A DNA stretch of 64,000 nucleotides from Salegentibacter echinorum (GCF_900129445.1 NZ_FQVT01000004.1:186001-250000), one strand, 5' to 3'. Shown: positions 16,788-26,701, counted from the stretch's first letter. Numbers and translations: made by a program. Notes: generated by a model not told the origin, from the letters alone.

Positions 16788-17516
16788 TTATTTTGAAGCA
16801 GTATAAATGGTGGCAACCCCAAAAGTTTGTGGTTTGTTTTCTACATTTATAAACCCCGTTTTCTTTAAAATATTGTTGAAAGCTTCCCCGTGAGGAAATG
16901 CTGCGGCACTTTTACTCAAGTAAGAATAAGCTTCCCGGTCTTTCGAAAATACCTTGCCAATTAAGGGTAAAATAGCCCCCGAATATAATTTATATCCCTG
17001 TTTAAAAGGAAACCTGGTAGGTACAGAAGTTTCCAAAACTACAAAAATTCCACCGGGTCTCAACACCCTGTGAATTTCTGAAAGGCCTTTTTCTAAATTT
17101 TCAAAGTTTCGCACTCCAAAAGCAACGGTGATCGCATCGAAAGAATTTTCCTCAAACGGCAAATCTTCAGAATCCCCCTGAATCATTTCTACTTTGCCAT
17201 CCAGGTTTTTAGCCGAAATCTTTTTTCTACCCACGGCTAACATGCCTTCCGAAAGATCTAAACCTATAATTTTTTTGGCGTCGATACCAGTCATTTGTAT
17301 AGCTAAATCACCGGTGCCGGTAGCAATATCCAGTACTGCTTCGGGCTTTTCTGCTGCTACCAGGGCAATCACTTTTTTTCTCCAACTCACATCGGTGCCA
17401 AGGGAGATCACGCGATTAAGTCCGTCGTAGTTGCCAGAAATCTTATCGAACATCTGTTCAACCTGCTTTTTCTTATTCAGCTTAGATTCCTGGTAAGGAG
17501 TAACCTTCTTACTCAT
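16788..17516 (-). CDS. menG: demethylmenaquinone methyltransferase (UbiE/MenG)
   Basis: Methylates demethylmenaquinone to menaquinone, the respiratory quinone of Bacteroidota. The 242-residue class I SAM methyltransferase has [19 protein letters not shown], the SAM-binding [12 protein letters not shown], and [26 protein letters not shown], all UbiE signatures. The ATG giving MSKKVTPY is used rather than an in-frame TTG nine codons upstream, since that longer start would overlap the -7 box at 17533-17540. porT follows after 4 nt, so the two form an operon. Confidence 0.95.
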   Translation of the reverse strand: MSKKVTPYQESKLNKKKQVEQMFDKISGNYDGLNRVISLGTDVSWRKKVIALVAAEKPEAVLDIATGTGDLAIQMTGIDAKKIIGLDLSEGMLAVGRKKISAKNLDGKVEMIQGDSEDLPFEENSFDAITVAFGVRNFENLEKGLSEIHRVLRPGGIFVVLETSVPTRFPFKQGYKLYSGAILPLIGKVFSKDREAYSYLSKSAAAFPHGEAFNNILKKTGFINVENKPQTFGVATIYTASK

Positions 17517-17532
17517 AGAAATGATTTTAGCG

Positions 17533-17540
17533 CAAAGATA
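17533..17540 (-). promoter_or_regulatory. -7 promoter box for menG-porT
   Basis: Minus-strand TATCTTTG, a perfect TAnnTTTG match about 17 nt before the ATG. Confidence 0.6.
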
Positions 17541-17598
17541 CACGATAAGAAATAATTGAGGTTAAACTTTTAAATTTTGTTACAGGAGTTCAATCATT

Positions 17599-17627
17599 TT
17601 TGGTTCTTCGAAAATAACTTACATTTG
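17599..17627 (+). promoter_or_regulatory. promoter of trkA-trkH
   Basis: TTTG (17599-17602), a 17-nt spacer, and TACATTTG (17620-17627) fit both halves of the flavobacterial consensus. This is the best full promoter seen in the window, and transcription would begin near 17634. Confidence 0.7.
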
Positions 17628-17653
17628 TGCAATTTTCAATTTCAAGCTGTTAT

Positions 17654-19003
17654 ATGAAAATAATTGTTGCGGGCGGGGGAGAAGTTGGCTTTCATTTGGC
17701 TAAACTGCTTTCTTATGAATCTCAGGATATTACTTTAATAGATACCAGTAGGGACAAGCTTGCCTATGCAGATACCCACCTGGATATCCAAACGATTCGC
17801 GGAGACGCTACCTCAATTTCGGTTTTAAAAGAGGCCTACGTAAATCATGTAGATATGCTTATAAGCGTAACCTCCAGTGAAGCTATAAATATCACTGTTT
17901 GTGTGCTTGCAAAGCAATTAGGGGCCAAAAGGACCATTGCCCGTATTTCCAATACCGAATTTCTAGAAAATAAAGAAGAGATTGGTTTTACACGTTTTGG
18001 AATTGATGAACTTATTTCTCCAGAGGCACTTGCAGCGCGGGAAATTGGTTTGCTTTTAAATCAGTCTGCCTTTAATGATAGTTACGAGTTTGAAAATGGT
18101 GCGCTTACTATGATTGGGCTTAGTCTTTCCAGGGACGCTCTTTTTGTAGGTAAAACCATACAGGAGGCTGCCAATATTTTCCCCGATCTGGATTTTGTGC
18201 CAATTGCCATACAGCGCTATGGGACGCAATATACTTTAATCCCCAGAGGGGATACCCAGTTTAAAGAGGGCGATCAAGTGAATTTTATCACCTTAAAAAG
18301 TGGGGTGGAAAATTTGTATAGGCTAACCGGAAAAACCCGGCACGAGATAAAAAATATTATGATTTTAGGCGGAAGTAAAATTGGCAAAAAAACCGCCATA
18401 GATCTTTGCAGGAGCAACTTTAACGTCAAGATCGTAGAAAGCGATAAGGAAAAAGCCTATGACCTGGCCGATGAGCTTCCCAATGCTTTAATTATTAATG
18501 GCGATGGTAGAAATGTAGAGCTGTTGGAGGAGGAGAATGTGCACGACATGGACGCTTTTATCGCGGTTACCGGGAACTCTGAAACTAATATCATGTCCTG
18601 CCTCGTAGCCAAATCAAAAAGTGTAAAGAAAACTATTTCCCTGGTAGAGAATATGGATTATTATCAATTAAGCCATTCTATTGGAATCGATACACTTATT
18701 AATAAAAAATTACTGGCCGCAAACAACATTTTTAGGTATGTACGAAAAGGGGAAGTGGTTGCTATGACCAAAATTAATAATATGAATGCCGAAATTTTGG
18801 AGTTCATAGTTAAACCAAAATCCCAGGTCTGCGATAAAAAAATTAAGAACCTGGATTTTCCAAGATCAGCGATTATTGGCGGTATTATAAGAGATGGTAA
18901 AGGAATTATTGCTCTCGGGGAGTTTACGATTGCACAAGGCGACCGCATTGTGGTATGTTGTTTACCAAGATCTATTAGGAAGGTCGAAAAACTCTTTTTG
19001 TAA
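17654..19003 (+). CDS. trkA: Trk potassium uptake regulatory subunit TrkA
   Basis: Cytoplasmic NAD(H)-binding gating subunit of the Trk potassium system, 449 residues. It has two copies of an RCK_N/RCK_C unit: the first opens with IIVAGGGEVGFHLAK and the second with IMILGGSKIGKKTA near residue 233, each followed by a C-terminal ligand-binding half. The ATG giving MKIIVAGG is used; a GTG start nine codons upstream would lie in the -7 box, before the transcript begins. Its stop codon overlaps the trkH start by one base (TAATG), so the two are translationally coupled. Confidence 0.96.
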   Translation: MKIIVAGGGEVGFHLAKLLSYESQDITLIDTSRDKLAYADTHLDIQTIRGDATSISVLKEAYVNHVDMLISVTSSEAINITVCVLAKQLGAKRTIARISNTEFLENKEEIGFTRFGIDELISPEALAAREIGLLLNQSAFNDSYEFENGALTMIGLSLSRDALFVGKTIQEAANIFPDLDFVPIAIQRYGTQYTLIPRGDTQFKEGDQVNFITLKSGVENLYRLTGKTRHEIKNIMILGGSKIGKKTAIDLCRSNFNVKIVESDKEKAYDLADELPNALIINGDGRNVELLEEENVHDMDAFIAVTGNSETNIMSCLVAKSKSVKKTISLVENMDYYQLSHSIGIDTLINKKLLAANNIFRYVRKGEVVAMTKINNMNAEILEFIVKPKSQVCDKKIKNLDFPRSAIIGGIIRDGKGIIALGEFTIAQGDRIVVCCLPRSIRKVEKLFL

Positions 19004-20499
19004 TGCCAAGGCTCAACAATCAGATAATTATACACCTAATGGGTCTTTTGCTGCTGTGCAACGGCGGTTTTATGCTTACGGCAGTTTTGGTAAGTTGGTT
19101 CTATAAAGATGGGGTGACCCTCGATATTTTGGGTGCAGCATTTATAACCTTATTTGTGGGAGTTGCTTTTATGTTTTCCACACGGGGACATAGAAAAGAA
19201 GTGAAAAAACGAGAAGGTTATATCATTGTAACTTTTGGTTGGATTTTTATGGCCTTAAGCGGAAGCCTGCCTTATCTTATTAGTGAAGCAATTCCATCTT
19301 TTACCGATGCTTTTTTCGAAACCATGTCTGGCTATACCACTACAGGCGCCACTATTTTAAATGATATTGAATCTATTCCCAAAGGGATTTTATTTTGGCG
19401 AAGTTTAACCCATTGGATTGGTGGTATGGGAATAATTGTGCTCGCTATTGCTATTCTTCCCTTTTTAGGGATAGGAGGGATGCAGTTATTTGCTGCGGAA
19501 GCGCCCGGCCCAAGTGCAGATAAAGTGAAGCCAAGGATTAGCGATACTGCAAAACGTCTTTGGTTAATTTATGTGAGCTATACTGCTGCTGAAACTATTT
19601 TGTTAAAAGCAGCCGGGATGAGCTTTTTTGATGCAATTAATCATTCGTTAAGCACCTTATCTACCGGTGGGTTTTCTACGAAAAATGCAAGTCTTGCCTA
19701 CTGGAATGATCAACCAATTATTCAGTATATCATTATCCTGTTTATGTTTTTAGCAGGGGCAAACTTTGTGTTGAGTTATTACAGTTTTAAAGGAAAAGTG
19801 CAAAAGGTACTGCACGACGATGAGTTTAAATGGTATTTTGTTTTTATAGGTGCCTTTACCGTAGTGGCTTCCCTGCTTATTTATTTTAAAGCCGACGTTA
19901 GCCTTTCACAAATAGCTCACCCAATGGTATGGGGTGAAGCCGAAAGTGCCTTTAGACATGCGTTGTTTCAGGTGGTATCTGTAATAACCACAACTGGCTT
20001 TGTTAGTGCAGATTACACCTTATGGACGCCTTTTTTAACAATTTTCTTCTTCGGAATGTTCTTTTTAGGAGGTTCGGCAGGATCTACCGCCGGTGGGGTT
20101 AAAGTGATGCGTCATATAATTATGATAAGAAATAGCGGAATTGAATTTAAACGCGCGTTACATCCCAACGCCATTCTTCCGGTAAGGTTTAACGGGAAAT
20201 CTGTTAGAAAGGGAGTGACTTTTAATATTCTGGGCTTTTTTATATTATATATGCTTTCTTTTATAATTGGTGCAGTTGTGCTGGGAGGCCTGGGCTTAGA
20301 TTTCTCTACCGCTATAGGAGGAGCGGCCTCTTCCCTGGGGAACGTGGGGCCGGCTTTTGGAGCCCTGGGACCGGTGAATAACTACGATATGTTACCAGAT
20401 TTAGGAAAGTGGTGGACTGCGTTCTTAATGATGATAGGAAGATTAGAGCTTTTTACCGTGCTTATAATACTTACACCATATTTTTGGAGAAAAAGATAA
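19003..20499 (+). CDS. trkH: Trk potassium uptake membrane subunit TrkH
   Basis: The potassium-translocating membrane subunit, 498 residues with about ten hydrophobic segments arranged as four M1-P-M2 repeats. Selectivity-filter-like loops are seen at SGYTTTGATIL, LSTLSTGGFST, VSVITTTGFVS and ASSLGNVGPAFG. HWIGGMGIIVLAIAILPFLGIGG is the usual segment after the first repeat. Adjacent to and coupled with trkA, it forms the complete Trk/Ktr-type uptake system. Confidence 0.95.
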   Translation: MPRLNNQIIIHLMGLLLLCNGGFMLTAVLVSWFYKDGVTLDILGAAFITLFVGVAFMFSTRGHRKEVKKREGYIIVTFGWIFMALSGSLPYLISEAIPSFTDAFFETMSGYTTTGATILNDIESIPKGILFWRSLTHWIGGMGIIVLAIAILPFLGIGGMQLFAAEAPGPSADKVKPRISDTAKRLWLIYVSYTAAETILLKAAGMSFFDAINHSLSTLSTGGFSTKNASLAYWNDQPIIQYIIILFMFLAGANFVLSYYSFKGKVQKVLHDDEFKWYFVFIGAFTVVASLLIYFKADVSLSQIAHPMVWGEAESAFRHALFQVVSVITTTGFVSADYTLWTPFLTIFFFGMFFLGGSAGSTAGGVKVMRHIIMIRNSGIEFKRALHPNAILPVRFNGKSVRKGVTFNILGFFILYMLSFIIGAVVLGGLGLDFSTAIGGAASSLGNVGPAFGALGPVNNYDMLPDLGKWWTAFLMMIGRLELFTVLIILTPYFWRKR

Positions 20500-20637
20500 A
20501 ATTAGTGGAATTCCCGCTAAACCTATTTGCGAAGAACCAGTTTAATTTCACTATTATTGAAGTTTGGTAGTTCTATTTATCCTTTTTAAGGATGATAGAA
20601 GTGCTTATTTTCAAACCGACTTTAAAAATTAACTGGA

Positions 20638-21258
20638 ATGGATAAACTTTTAGACGATAATAATATTCGATTAAACCTGCCAATAAAAATAGCCTATACG
20701 GTATTGGAAAATGTGCTTCGGGAGAAATTGAGAAACGAAAAAATTGGGAAAGAAGATAAGCAAGGAGAGACAAAGCACTATGCTAAAATTATAGATGTTT
20801 CGTTAGAAAAAGCGAGAAAAGCAGAATTTGACCTTTCACTTAACCTCCAATTAAAAACTTTAACCACAATATTAAAAAATAAATACGTAAATCTTTGGGT
20901 TCACGTTTCATTGGGTTTTAATGAGGCAGAACAAACTATAGCTGTAGAACGATATGAACTTGAAGGACAGAGCAAGAATTGGTTAATAGATAATACCCTG
21001 GAAACCCTGGCCAATACTTTAATATATAATAAGCTGAAGAATAAAATGCAGTTCGATCTTAAACCGCAAATCACAGAGCAGCTTGTAAACGTAAATAAGA
21101 AGTTAGAGGGAGAGTTGGAGACAGCAGAAGGAGTATTTCTTTCGGGAAATGTAAATGATTTAAAAGTAGCAGAAATCATTCCCGGGGATAGTCTTCTTCT
21201 TATTATATTAGAAATTAGAGCCTATGGTTTTGTTAATGTAAAAGAAATAAAACTATAG
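20638..21258 (+). CDS. uncharacterised protein, possibly DUF4403/TULIP-like
   Basis: A 206-residue protein without signal peptide or membrane segment. The start is an ATG that opens MDKLLDDNNIRLNLP. The alternation of amphipathic strands with LEGELETAEGVFLSGNV and a C-terminal stretch of short hydrophobic strands (LLLIILEIRAYGFVNV) recalls the C-terminal half of DUF4403 or other lipid-binding TULIP folds, but the resemblance is weak. It lies between trkH and the convergent murF, with no clear promoter. Likely a real gene on length and codon pattern; its role is not known. Confidence 0.7.
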   Translation: MDKLLDDNNIRLNLPIKIAYTVLENVLREKLRNEKIGKEDKQGETKHYAKIIDVSLEKARKAEFDLSLNLQLKTLTTILKNKYVNLWVHVSLGFNEAEQTIAVERYELEGQSKNWLIDNTLETLANTLIYNKLKNKMQFDLKPQITEQLVNVNKKLEGELETAEGVFLSGNVNDLKVAEIIPGDSLLLIILEIRAYGFVNVKEIKL

Positions 21259-21371
21259 TTTTTTCCTGGTTGCTCTTTGCATAATTAGCATCAGGCCTCA
21301 AAGGTTTTTAATCGCGAATAGTTTAGTTGACGGGACAGTGAGTTCTAGATGGAGAAAAATGCACACTTGCA

Positions 21372-22679
21372 CTAATTCGCGGGGGCAGGAACTTCAAATA
21401 CCTCCAGTGTGTTCTCCAGTGCCATGCCGCGGGATCCTTTAATTAGAATATGATAACCTTGAATTTTAGCCAATTTTAAATGTTTCTTAAGGCTTTCTGT
21501 GTCCTTAAACTTAATAATGTTAGCCTTACTGCTGCTGGTCTTTTTGAAGTTTTCACCTACTAAATAGATCTCTGAAATATTTAGCTCCTCTAAAAAGTTT
21601 ACCATCACCTGGTGCTCGGTTTCCGAGCTGTTGCCCAACTCTTTCATATCACCCAATATCGCAATTTTTTGTTGATTGGTCTTAGATATATTAAAGTGTT
21701 GCAGGGAAGCCATCATACTGGTGGGGTTGGCATTATAGGCATCTAGATAGATCGTATTGCTGCCTTTAGAGAGTGTTTGTGAACGGTTATTTGTAGGTTT
21801 ATAGTTGGCTATAGCTTCTTTTATATCTTCTACGGGAACCTTGAAATAAAGTCCTATACAAAGGGCTGCTGCAATATTTTGCGCGTTATAGGAGCCGCTT
21901 AACTGGCTTTTGAATCTTAGCTTGTTAAAGATTATTTCTGCCATACCAGGAGCTTCAGGATATTCAATTTTAACCTGTGCTTTAGAATGGGTTCCAAAGC
22001 CAAAAGTATGCTTGTACGCTGTGTGTAAAAATTGTTTCTCATCATCCATATTCAGAAATAACAATTTGTTTTTCGCTTTTAAATGATGGTATAATTCGGT
22101 TTTTGCCTGTACTACGCCTTCCAAACTTCCGAACCCCTGTAAATGCGCTTTGCCAAAATTGGTAATGAAGCCATAATCCGGTAACGCGATATTGGAGAGA
22201 AAATCTATTTCACCGGGATGGTTAGCGCCCATTTCGAAAAGACCAATTTCTGTATTCTGGTTCATTTTTAACAGGCTAAGAGGCACTCCTATATGATTGT
22301 TGAGGTTTCCATGAGTTGCAGTTACCCGGTATTTCTTATTTAGCACAGTTTGCAGCAATTCTTTAGTCGTTGTTTTTCCATTGCTACCGGTAATAGCTAT
22401 TACAGGAATACCTAAATATTTTCTATGAAATGTTGCCAGCTTTTGAAGCTGTTCCAGGCAGTTATCTACAACCAGGTGCTTTTTATCTTCTAAAGCGGGT
22501 TGTTTTTCATCTACAATTACATAGCTGGCTCCTTTTTCCAGGGCTTGCAATGCAAACTGGTTTCCGTTAAAATTATCACCCTTTAAAGCGAAAAATATAT
22601 TTCCTGGTTTTAGATACCTGGTATCGGTAGAAACCCCGGTGCTTAAAAGAAACTGTTGATGTATAACTGCGGTTTTCAT
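21372..22679 (-). CDS. murF: UDP-N-acetylmuramoyl-tripeptide--D-alanyl-D-alanine ligase
   Basis: ATP-dependent Mur ligase that adds D-Ala-D-Ala to the UDP-MurNAc tripeptide, the last cytoplasmic step of peptidoglycan precursor synthesis. In 435 residues: an N-terminal UDP-binding domain with GVSTDTRYLKPGNIFFALKG, the P-loop ITGSNGKTTTKE near 96-107, the central GLFEMGANHPGEI segment, and a C-terminal domain with LDAYNANPTSMMASL and ILGDMKELG. It starts with ATG. The gene lies just downstream of gldJ in the same direction but beyond the gldJ terminator. Confidence 0.96.
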   Translation of the reverse strand: MKTAVIHQQFLLSTGVSTDTRYLKPGNIFFALKGDNFNGNQFALQALEKGASYVIVDEKQPALEDKKHLVVDNCLEQLQKLATFHRKYLGIPVIAITGSNGKTTTKELLQTVLNKKYRVTATHGNLNNHIGVPLSLLKMNQNTEIGLFEMGANHPGEIDFLSNIALPDYGFITNFGKAHLQGFGSLEGVVQAKTELYHHLKAKNKLLFLNMDDEKQFLHTAYKHTFGFGTHSKAQVKIEYPEAPGMAEIIFNKLRFKSQLSGSYNAQNIAAALCIGLYFKVPVEDIKEAIANYKPTNNRSQTLSKGSNTIYLDAYNANPTSMMASLQHFNISKTNQQKIAILGDMKELGNSSETEHQVMVNFLEELNISEIYLVGENFKKTSSSKANIIKFKDTESLKKHLKLAKIQGYHILIKGSRGMALENTLEVFEVPAPAN

Positions 22680-22927
22680 CTGTTTGTAATTTTAATCCCA
22701 TTGTGGGAATTTGTCACAGGAGCATAATAAAATCTCTCTGTGTGTTGCCTATATTTTGCGTCCAGCATCTTGCCGGTTCATTTATATATTTTTCTAAAGC
22801 GCTTTAATTAATCATAAATATTAGAATCAGGGTAATAATTAAACCGTCACAGCTTAATTAGTTTTAAATTAAAACGTCCAGGTTCTAATGTATTACTTGT
22901 AATTCTATTAGTATAAAACTATAAAAA

Positions 22928-22950
22928 AAGCCCTAACTATATAGGGCTTT
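22928..22950 (-). terminator. intrinsic terminator of gldJ
   Basis: AAAGCCCTA and TAGGGCTTT form a stem around a short loop; on the minus strand seven T follow. Confidence 0.85.
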
Positions 22951-22976
22951 TAATAAATATTTTGGAATCTAAATTT

Positions 22977-24668
22977 TTAATTTCGGGCTTTTTTCTTTTC
23001 CCCCAGGGATTTAGAACCAACCCGCGACATGGCATTTCTAAACCCAATATAGTCTGTTGCCATACCTTGTGGGAAATACCTTCTCTGTGCCGGGTCTAGC
23101 CAATAAGCTCTATCTTTCCAGGAGCCACCTTTGTAAACCCTAACCTCATCGCTAATAAGCGTGGTTCTTTTCTGGTTGTCATATCCGCTTCCCGCAATGC
23201 TGGTGCTATCGTTTCTGTTTGGCGCATTGTATTGTGGTGAGTTGTACATGCGCTTAGATTCGTCTGTTTCCTGATAAGATTGGTAGTATCTAGAAGATTG
23301 CTTGTCACCATCTCTAAAGTTTCTTTGGTCACTATTTGTGTAATTAGTGCGCATATAAGTATCTTCCTCGGTAACCGGAACCTGGGCAATTTCACCAGGG
23401 AAAGATCTGGCTACCAGTCTTCCTGTGCTTAGTGTATCAAACTGAATATCTTCCAACCCTACAACTTTTACGGTACCATCTTCGTTTATGGCGTTTTTGG
23501 TATAAACGTTTCCACGGTAATAATTGAAGTCATTAAATTCATCATCAATTTTTGGGCGGTACACATCGGCTACCCACTCGGCAACGTTTCCAGCCATATC
23601 ATAAAGTCCAAAATCGTTGGGATTGTAAGATTTTACTTCAGCGGTAATATCGGCGCCATCGTCGCTCCATCCTGCAATTCCACCATAATCTCCTTTTCCT
23701 TGTTTAAAGTTGGCTAATTGATCGCCCTGAGCCCTCATATCATTATTTCTGGTATATTGTCCATCCCAGGGGTATTTTTTTCTTCCGCGGTAAGCATTGT
23801 AATCTCTTATGCCTACAAGCGCTAAAGCCGCATATTCCCATTCTGCTTCGGTAGGTAAGCGGTATTCCGGTAATAGCACTCCGTCCTTGCGTTGTACATA
23901 CGTTTGTCCACCTAATGAATTCCCAAGGCTGTCCTGAGATTGGTTTTCAATCATTTTCTGGGATTCTTTTCCTCCCTGGCTAATCTCTGTGTTGCCTCCG
24001 TAAGCCAGGCTAGGTGCATTTAAGTAAGTTTCTGTGCTAAAGGTGCTGCCGGCCTTAACATCGGTATAGCGTGCCCCTTCTTTGGTATAGCCTTCTTCTT
24101 CCAGCCGCAATTCGTTAACGCGGTCTGTTCGCCATTTGCTGAATTCTACAGCCTGGATCCAGCTTACTCCAACTACAGGGTAGTTTCCATAAGCGGGATG
24201 TCTTAGGTAATTGTTTACCATAGTTTCATTATACCCTAAACGATTTCTCCATACCAGGGTATCAGGAAGCGCACCGTTGTATATTTTGCGATAGTTTTCC
24301 TCGGTTGGCGGAAAAACTTTTTTAAGCCAGTCCAGGTATTCCATATACATCATATTGGTTACCTCGGTTTCGTCCATATAAAAGGACTGTACGTGTTGCT
24401 GGGTAGGAGTGTTATTCCAGTCATGCATAACATCGTCCTGCACCTGTCCCATGGTAAAAGTACCACCTTCCACAAAAACGAGCCCGGGGCCAGCCTCCTG
24501 CTCTTTGTAATCTGTGTTGTATTGAAAACCACCTTCGTCGGAATTTATATCCCAACCAGTTGCTCTGGAGTTGTTTTTGTAATCCCGGGAATTATTACAA
24601 CTAAGTAACCCAACGGCTAAAAAGAAGGTTAAAAAGGCTTTAAAAGCAATGTTTATTTTCATATTCAT
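22977..24668 (-). CDS. gldJ: gliding motility lipoprotein GldJ
   Basis: A lipoprotein of about 563 residues required for gliding and stable type IX secretion in Flavobacterium. The signal MNMKINIAFKAFLTFF runs to a lipobox Cys24 (GLLSC). The main part is a formylglycine-generating-enzyme-like (SUMF1) domain: FVEGGTFTMG, ETEVTNMMYMEYL, YRLPTEAEWEYAAL, GLYDMAGNVAEWVADVY and, near the end, YKGGSWKDRAYWLDPAQRRY. The enzyme's active-site Cys pair is not evident, in line with a structural role for GldJ. Of two ATGs two codons apart, the first is used. A terminator follows the gene. Confidence 0.93.
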   Translation of the reverse strand: MNMKINIAFKAFLTFFLAVGLLSCNNSRDYKNNSRATGWDINSDEGGFQYNTDYKEQEAGPGLVFVEGGTFTMGQVQDDVMHDWNNTPTQQHVQSFYMDETEVTNMMYMEYLDWLKKVFPPTEENYRKIYNGALPDTLVWRNRLGYNETMVNNYLRHPAYGNYPVVGVSWIQAVEFSKWRTDRVNELRLEEEGYTKEGARYTDVKAGSTFSTETYLNAPSLAYGGNTEISQGGKESQKMIENQSQDSLGNSLGGQTYVQRKDGVLLPEYRLPTEAEWEYAALALVGIRDYNAYRGRKKYPWDGQYTRNNDMRAQGDQLANFKQGKGDYGGIAGWSDDGADITAEVKSYNPNDFGLYDMAGNVAEWVADVYRPKIDDEFNDFNYYRGNVYTKNAINEDGTVKVVGLEDIQFDTLSTGRLVARSFPGEIAQVPVTEEDTYMRTNYTNSDQRNFRDGDKQSSRYYQSYQETDESKRMYNSPQYNAPNRNDSTSIAGSGYDNQKRTTLISDEVRVYKGGSWKDRAYWLDPAQRRYFPQGMATDYIGFRNAMSRVGSKSLGEKKKARN

Positions 24669-25269
24669 AATCTCTTTTGGTAGAAATTTTAGGCGTCGCA
24701 ATATAGTAATTAACGTTTAATGTACAAGTTTATTTTGTTTGCCTTAAAAGTGCTTCACGGGTTTAAAATCCTGAAAGCCTTGTGTATTAAGGAACTTTAA
24801 AGTGTCACTGTTTAAGTGTTAAATTATTTTTTATAAATCCTGCTGGCAAAATTAAATGTTTTTTATTTAATGAAAGCTTTCGCTACATAAAATTCTATAC
24901 ATTTTAAACGAAAGGCAATATTTGTTGAAATAATTTGTTGTTTAATTAAGATGAAGTTCATGTATATTCATCCTTGTTTACTAAAGTATATACTGGTTTT
25001 TAAGCTGAAATAAATAGAATTTGTCAATATAATTGCGGGAAATAGCCGGTTTATATCTGAAAGTATTCAGAAAAAAGGCCGTACCGTTACCCCTGAAGCT
25101 AATTGCTGCTACTAGTTCTAAATTTCCCGGAAAGAATCTTTTAGTACAGGTTTTATGTTTTTAAGTATCGACTTAGAAAAAGTGGATTAACATCAAATAT
25201 AAAGGTAAAGCTTTCTAAAATTTATTGGTAATTAATTCCCAGGGCTTTTTCGGTAAAAAAATATTAGTA
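24669..25269. other. gene-free gap between gldJ and porV
   Basis: About 600 nt of A+T-rich DNA with stops in all frames and no gene found. It carries the divergent upstream regions of gldJ and porV. In many Flavobacteriia the sortase gene porU (over 3 kb) sits here; no recognisable remnant of it was found. A TTG with TATATTG 19 nt on, on the minus strand before gldJ, could be its promoter. Confidence 0.6.
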
Positions 25270-25277
25270 TATATTTG
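25270..25277 (+). promoter_or_regulatory. -7 promoter box for porV
   Basis: TATATTTG matches TAnnTTTG; the start codon follows after 16 nt, giving a very short leader. Confidence 0.5.
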
Positions 25278-25293
25278 TTAATCATTAAGTAAT

Positions 25294-26451
25294 ATGATGA
25301 GAAAAATTACATTCTTACTGCTTGGCCTTGTTTTAATACCTCATTTTAAAACAATAGCCCAGCAAGAAAGGGATAGGGTAATTACTACTGCAGTTCCTTT
25401 TTTAGTCCTTGCCGCCGACGCCCGCTCTGCCGGAATGGGTGACCAGGGTATAGCGACTTCACCAGATGTTTTTTCCCAACAATGGAATCCCGCGAAATAT
25501 GCCTTTGCAGCACGGGAACACGGGGTTGGGGTTTCTTACACTCCTTATCTTAGCGATATTGTAAACGATATTTTTCTGGGGAATATTAATTATTATAATA
25601 AAATTAATGATCGCAGTGCTTTTGGAGCGAGTTTGAGATATTTTAGTCTTGGCACCATAGAAACCCGAATGAGTTTTGAACAAGATGCTTTATTAGTAAA
25701 TCCCAATGAGCTTACGTTCGATTTATCTTATTCCCTTAAATTAAGTGAAAACATCTCCATGGCCGTTGCAGGTAGGTATTTGCGGTCAGATCTTGGTTTG
25801 CAAGACCAGGAAGATCTTGGTGCTGCCAGTAGCTTTGGGGTAGATGTTGCCGCTTATTACCAAAGTGATCAATTGGTATATAGAAGTTTTAATGGTAGAT
25901 GGAGAGCAGGAGCTAATATATCTAATATTGGTCCCAAAATGAAATATGACGATTCGGGGCAGGAAAATTTTATTCCCACCAATTTAAAACTGGGAGGTGG
26001 TTTTGACTTTATTTTCGACACCGAAAACCGTTTGGGGACTTATGTGGAGTTCAATAAACTGTTGGTGCCTACCCCAAAAGATTTTAACGGTGATGGCAAG
26101 ATGGATGCTGAAGACGCTGCCGAATATAATGATATAGGAGCAATACAAGGAATCTTTAAATCCTTCGGTGACGCTCCGGGTGGTTTTAGTGAAGAGCTGC
26201 GGGAAGTTACCTGGGCACTGGGTGCAGAATATCTGTATCGAGATGCTTTTGCGTTTAGGGCTGGTTATTTTAGCGAAAGCGAAACTAAAGGCTCCAGGCG
26301 TTTTGTGTCTTTTGGTGCAGGCTTTAAATATGAAGAGGTACAAATAGATATTTCCTATTTATTTTCAACTTCCAATGTGCCTAGTCCTTTAGAAGGTACT
26401 TTGCGCTTCGGGCTCACTTTTAATTTTGGAGATCGTTATCCTGCGTATTAA
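25294..26451 (+). CDS. porV: type IX secretion outer-membrane shuttle protein PorV
   Basis: A 385-residue FadL-like outer-membrane barrel that collects T9SS cargo from the translocon and hands it to the attachment complex. A signal peptide ends near TIAQ; then come the PorV signatures AVPFLVLAADARSAGMGDQGIA and SQQWNPAKYAF, with a C-terminal strand LRFGLTFNFGD. An insert at residues 263-274 (DFNGDGKMDAED) is a complete EF-hand/dockerin-type calcium loop with D263, N265, D267, D271 and D274. porU, its usual upstream neighbour and partner, is missing here. The start is ATG. Confidence 0.95.
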   Translation: MMRKITFLLLGLVLIPHFKTIAQQERDRVITTAVPFLVLAADARSAGMGDQGIATSPDVFSQQWNPAKYAFAAREHGVGVSYTPYLSDIVNDIFLGNINYYNKINDRSAFGASLRYFSLGTIETRMSFEQDALLVNPNELTFDLSYSLKLSENISMAVAGRYLRSDLGLQDQEDLGAASSFGVDVAAYYQSDQLVYRSFNGRWRAGANISNIGPKMKYDDSGQENFIPTNLKLGGGFDFIFDTENRLGTYVEFNKLLVPTPKDFNGDGKMDAEDAAEYNDIGAIQGIFKSFGDAPGGFSEELREVTWALGAEYLYRDAFAFRAGYFSESETKGSRRFVSFGAGFKYEEVQIDISYLFSTSNVPSPLEGTLRFGLTFNFGDRYPAY

Positions 26452-26701
26452 TAAAATGTTTTTCGATAAAGAATATTTGCTTCGAGAAAAAAGAGAAATG
26501 AGGAAAGACTAAAGTTTAACTAACTGAGAATCCATTCTTTTCAGAAGAAATATTTCTCGATTAACGTCTTCTCTGAAAACCATGTTGATTGATCCATCCC
26601 GATGACCTTTAGGGTAAATCCCGATTATCGAGTAAAAATTGTATAAAAGCCTTTTCAGGCCTCAAATGATTCCTTTATCTTCCATCTTTCAATAGAAATT
26701 T
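26452..26701. other. intergenic region with half palindromes
   Basis: 250 nt between porV and cdd. It holds a GGGAT-type inverted repeat (ATCCCGAT near 26596 and AATCCCGATTATCGAG near 26618) and an imperfect inverted repeat of TTTTCAGAAGA type around 26537-26578. No terminator with a T run and no clear promoter were seen. Confidence 0.4.

Noticed and set aside
17627-17653. GTG start for trkA
   Set aside because: It lies in the -7 promoter box; the ATG at 17654 opens the conserved Rossmann strand.
24669-25293. Degraded porU remnant
   Set aside because: Frames are closed by stops throughout and no piece resembles the C25 sortase.
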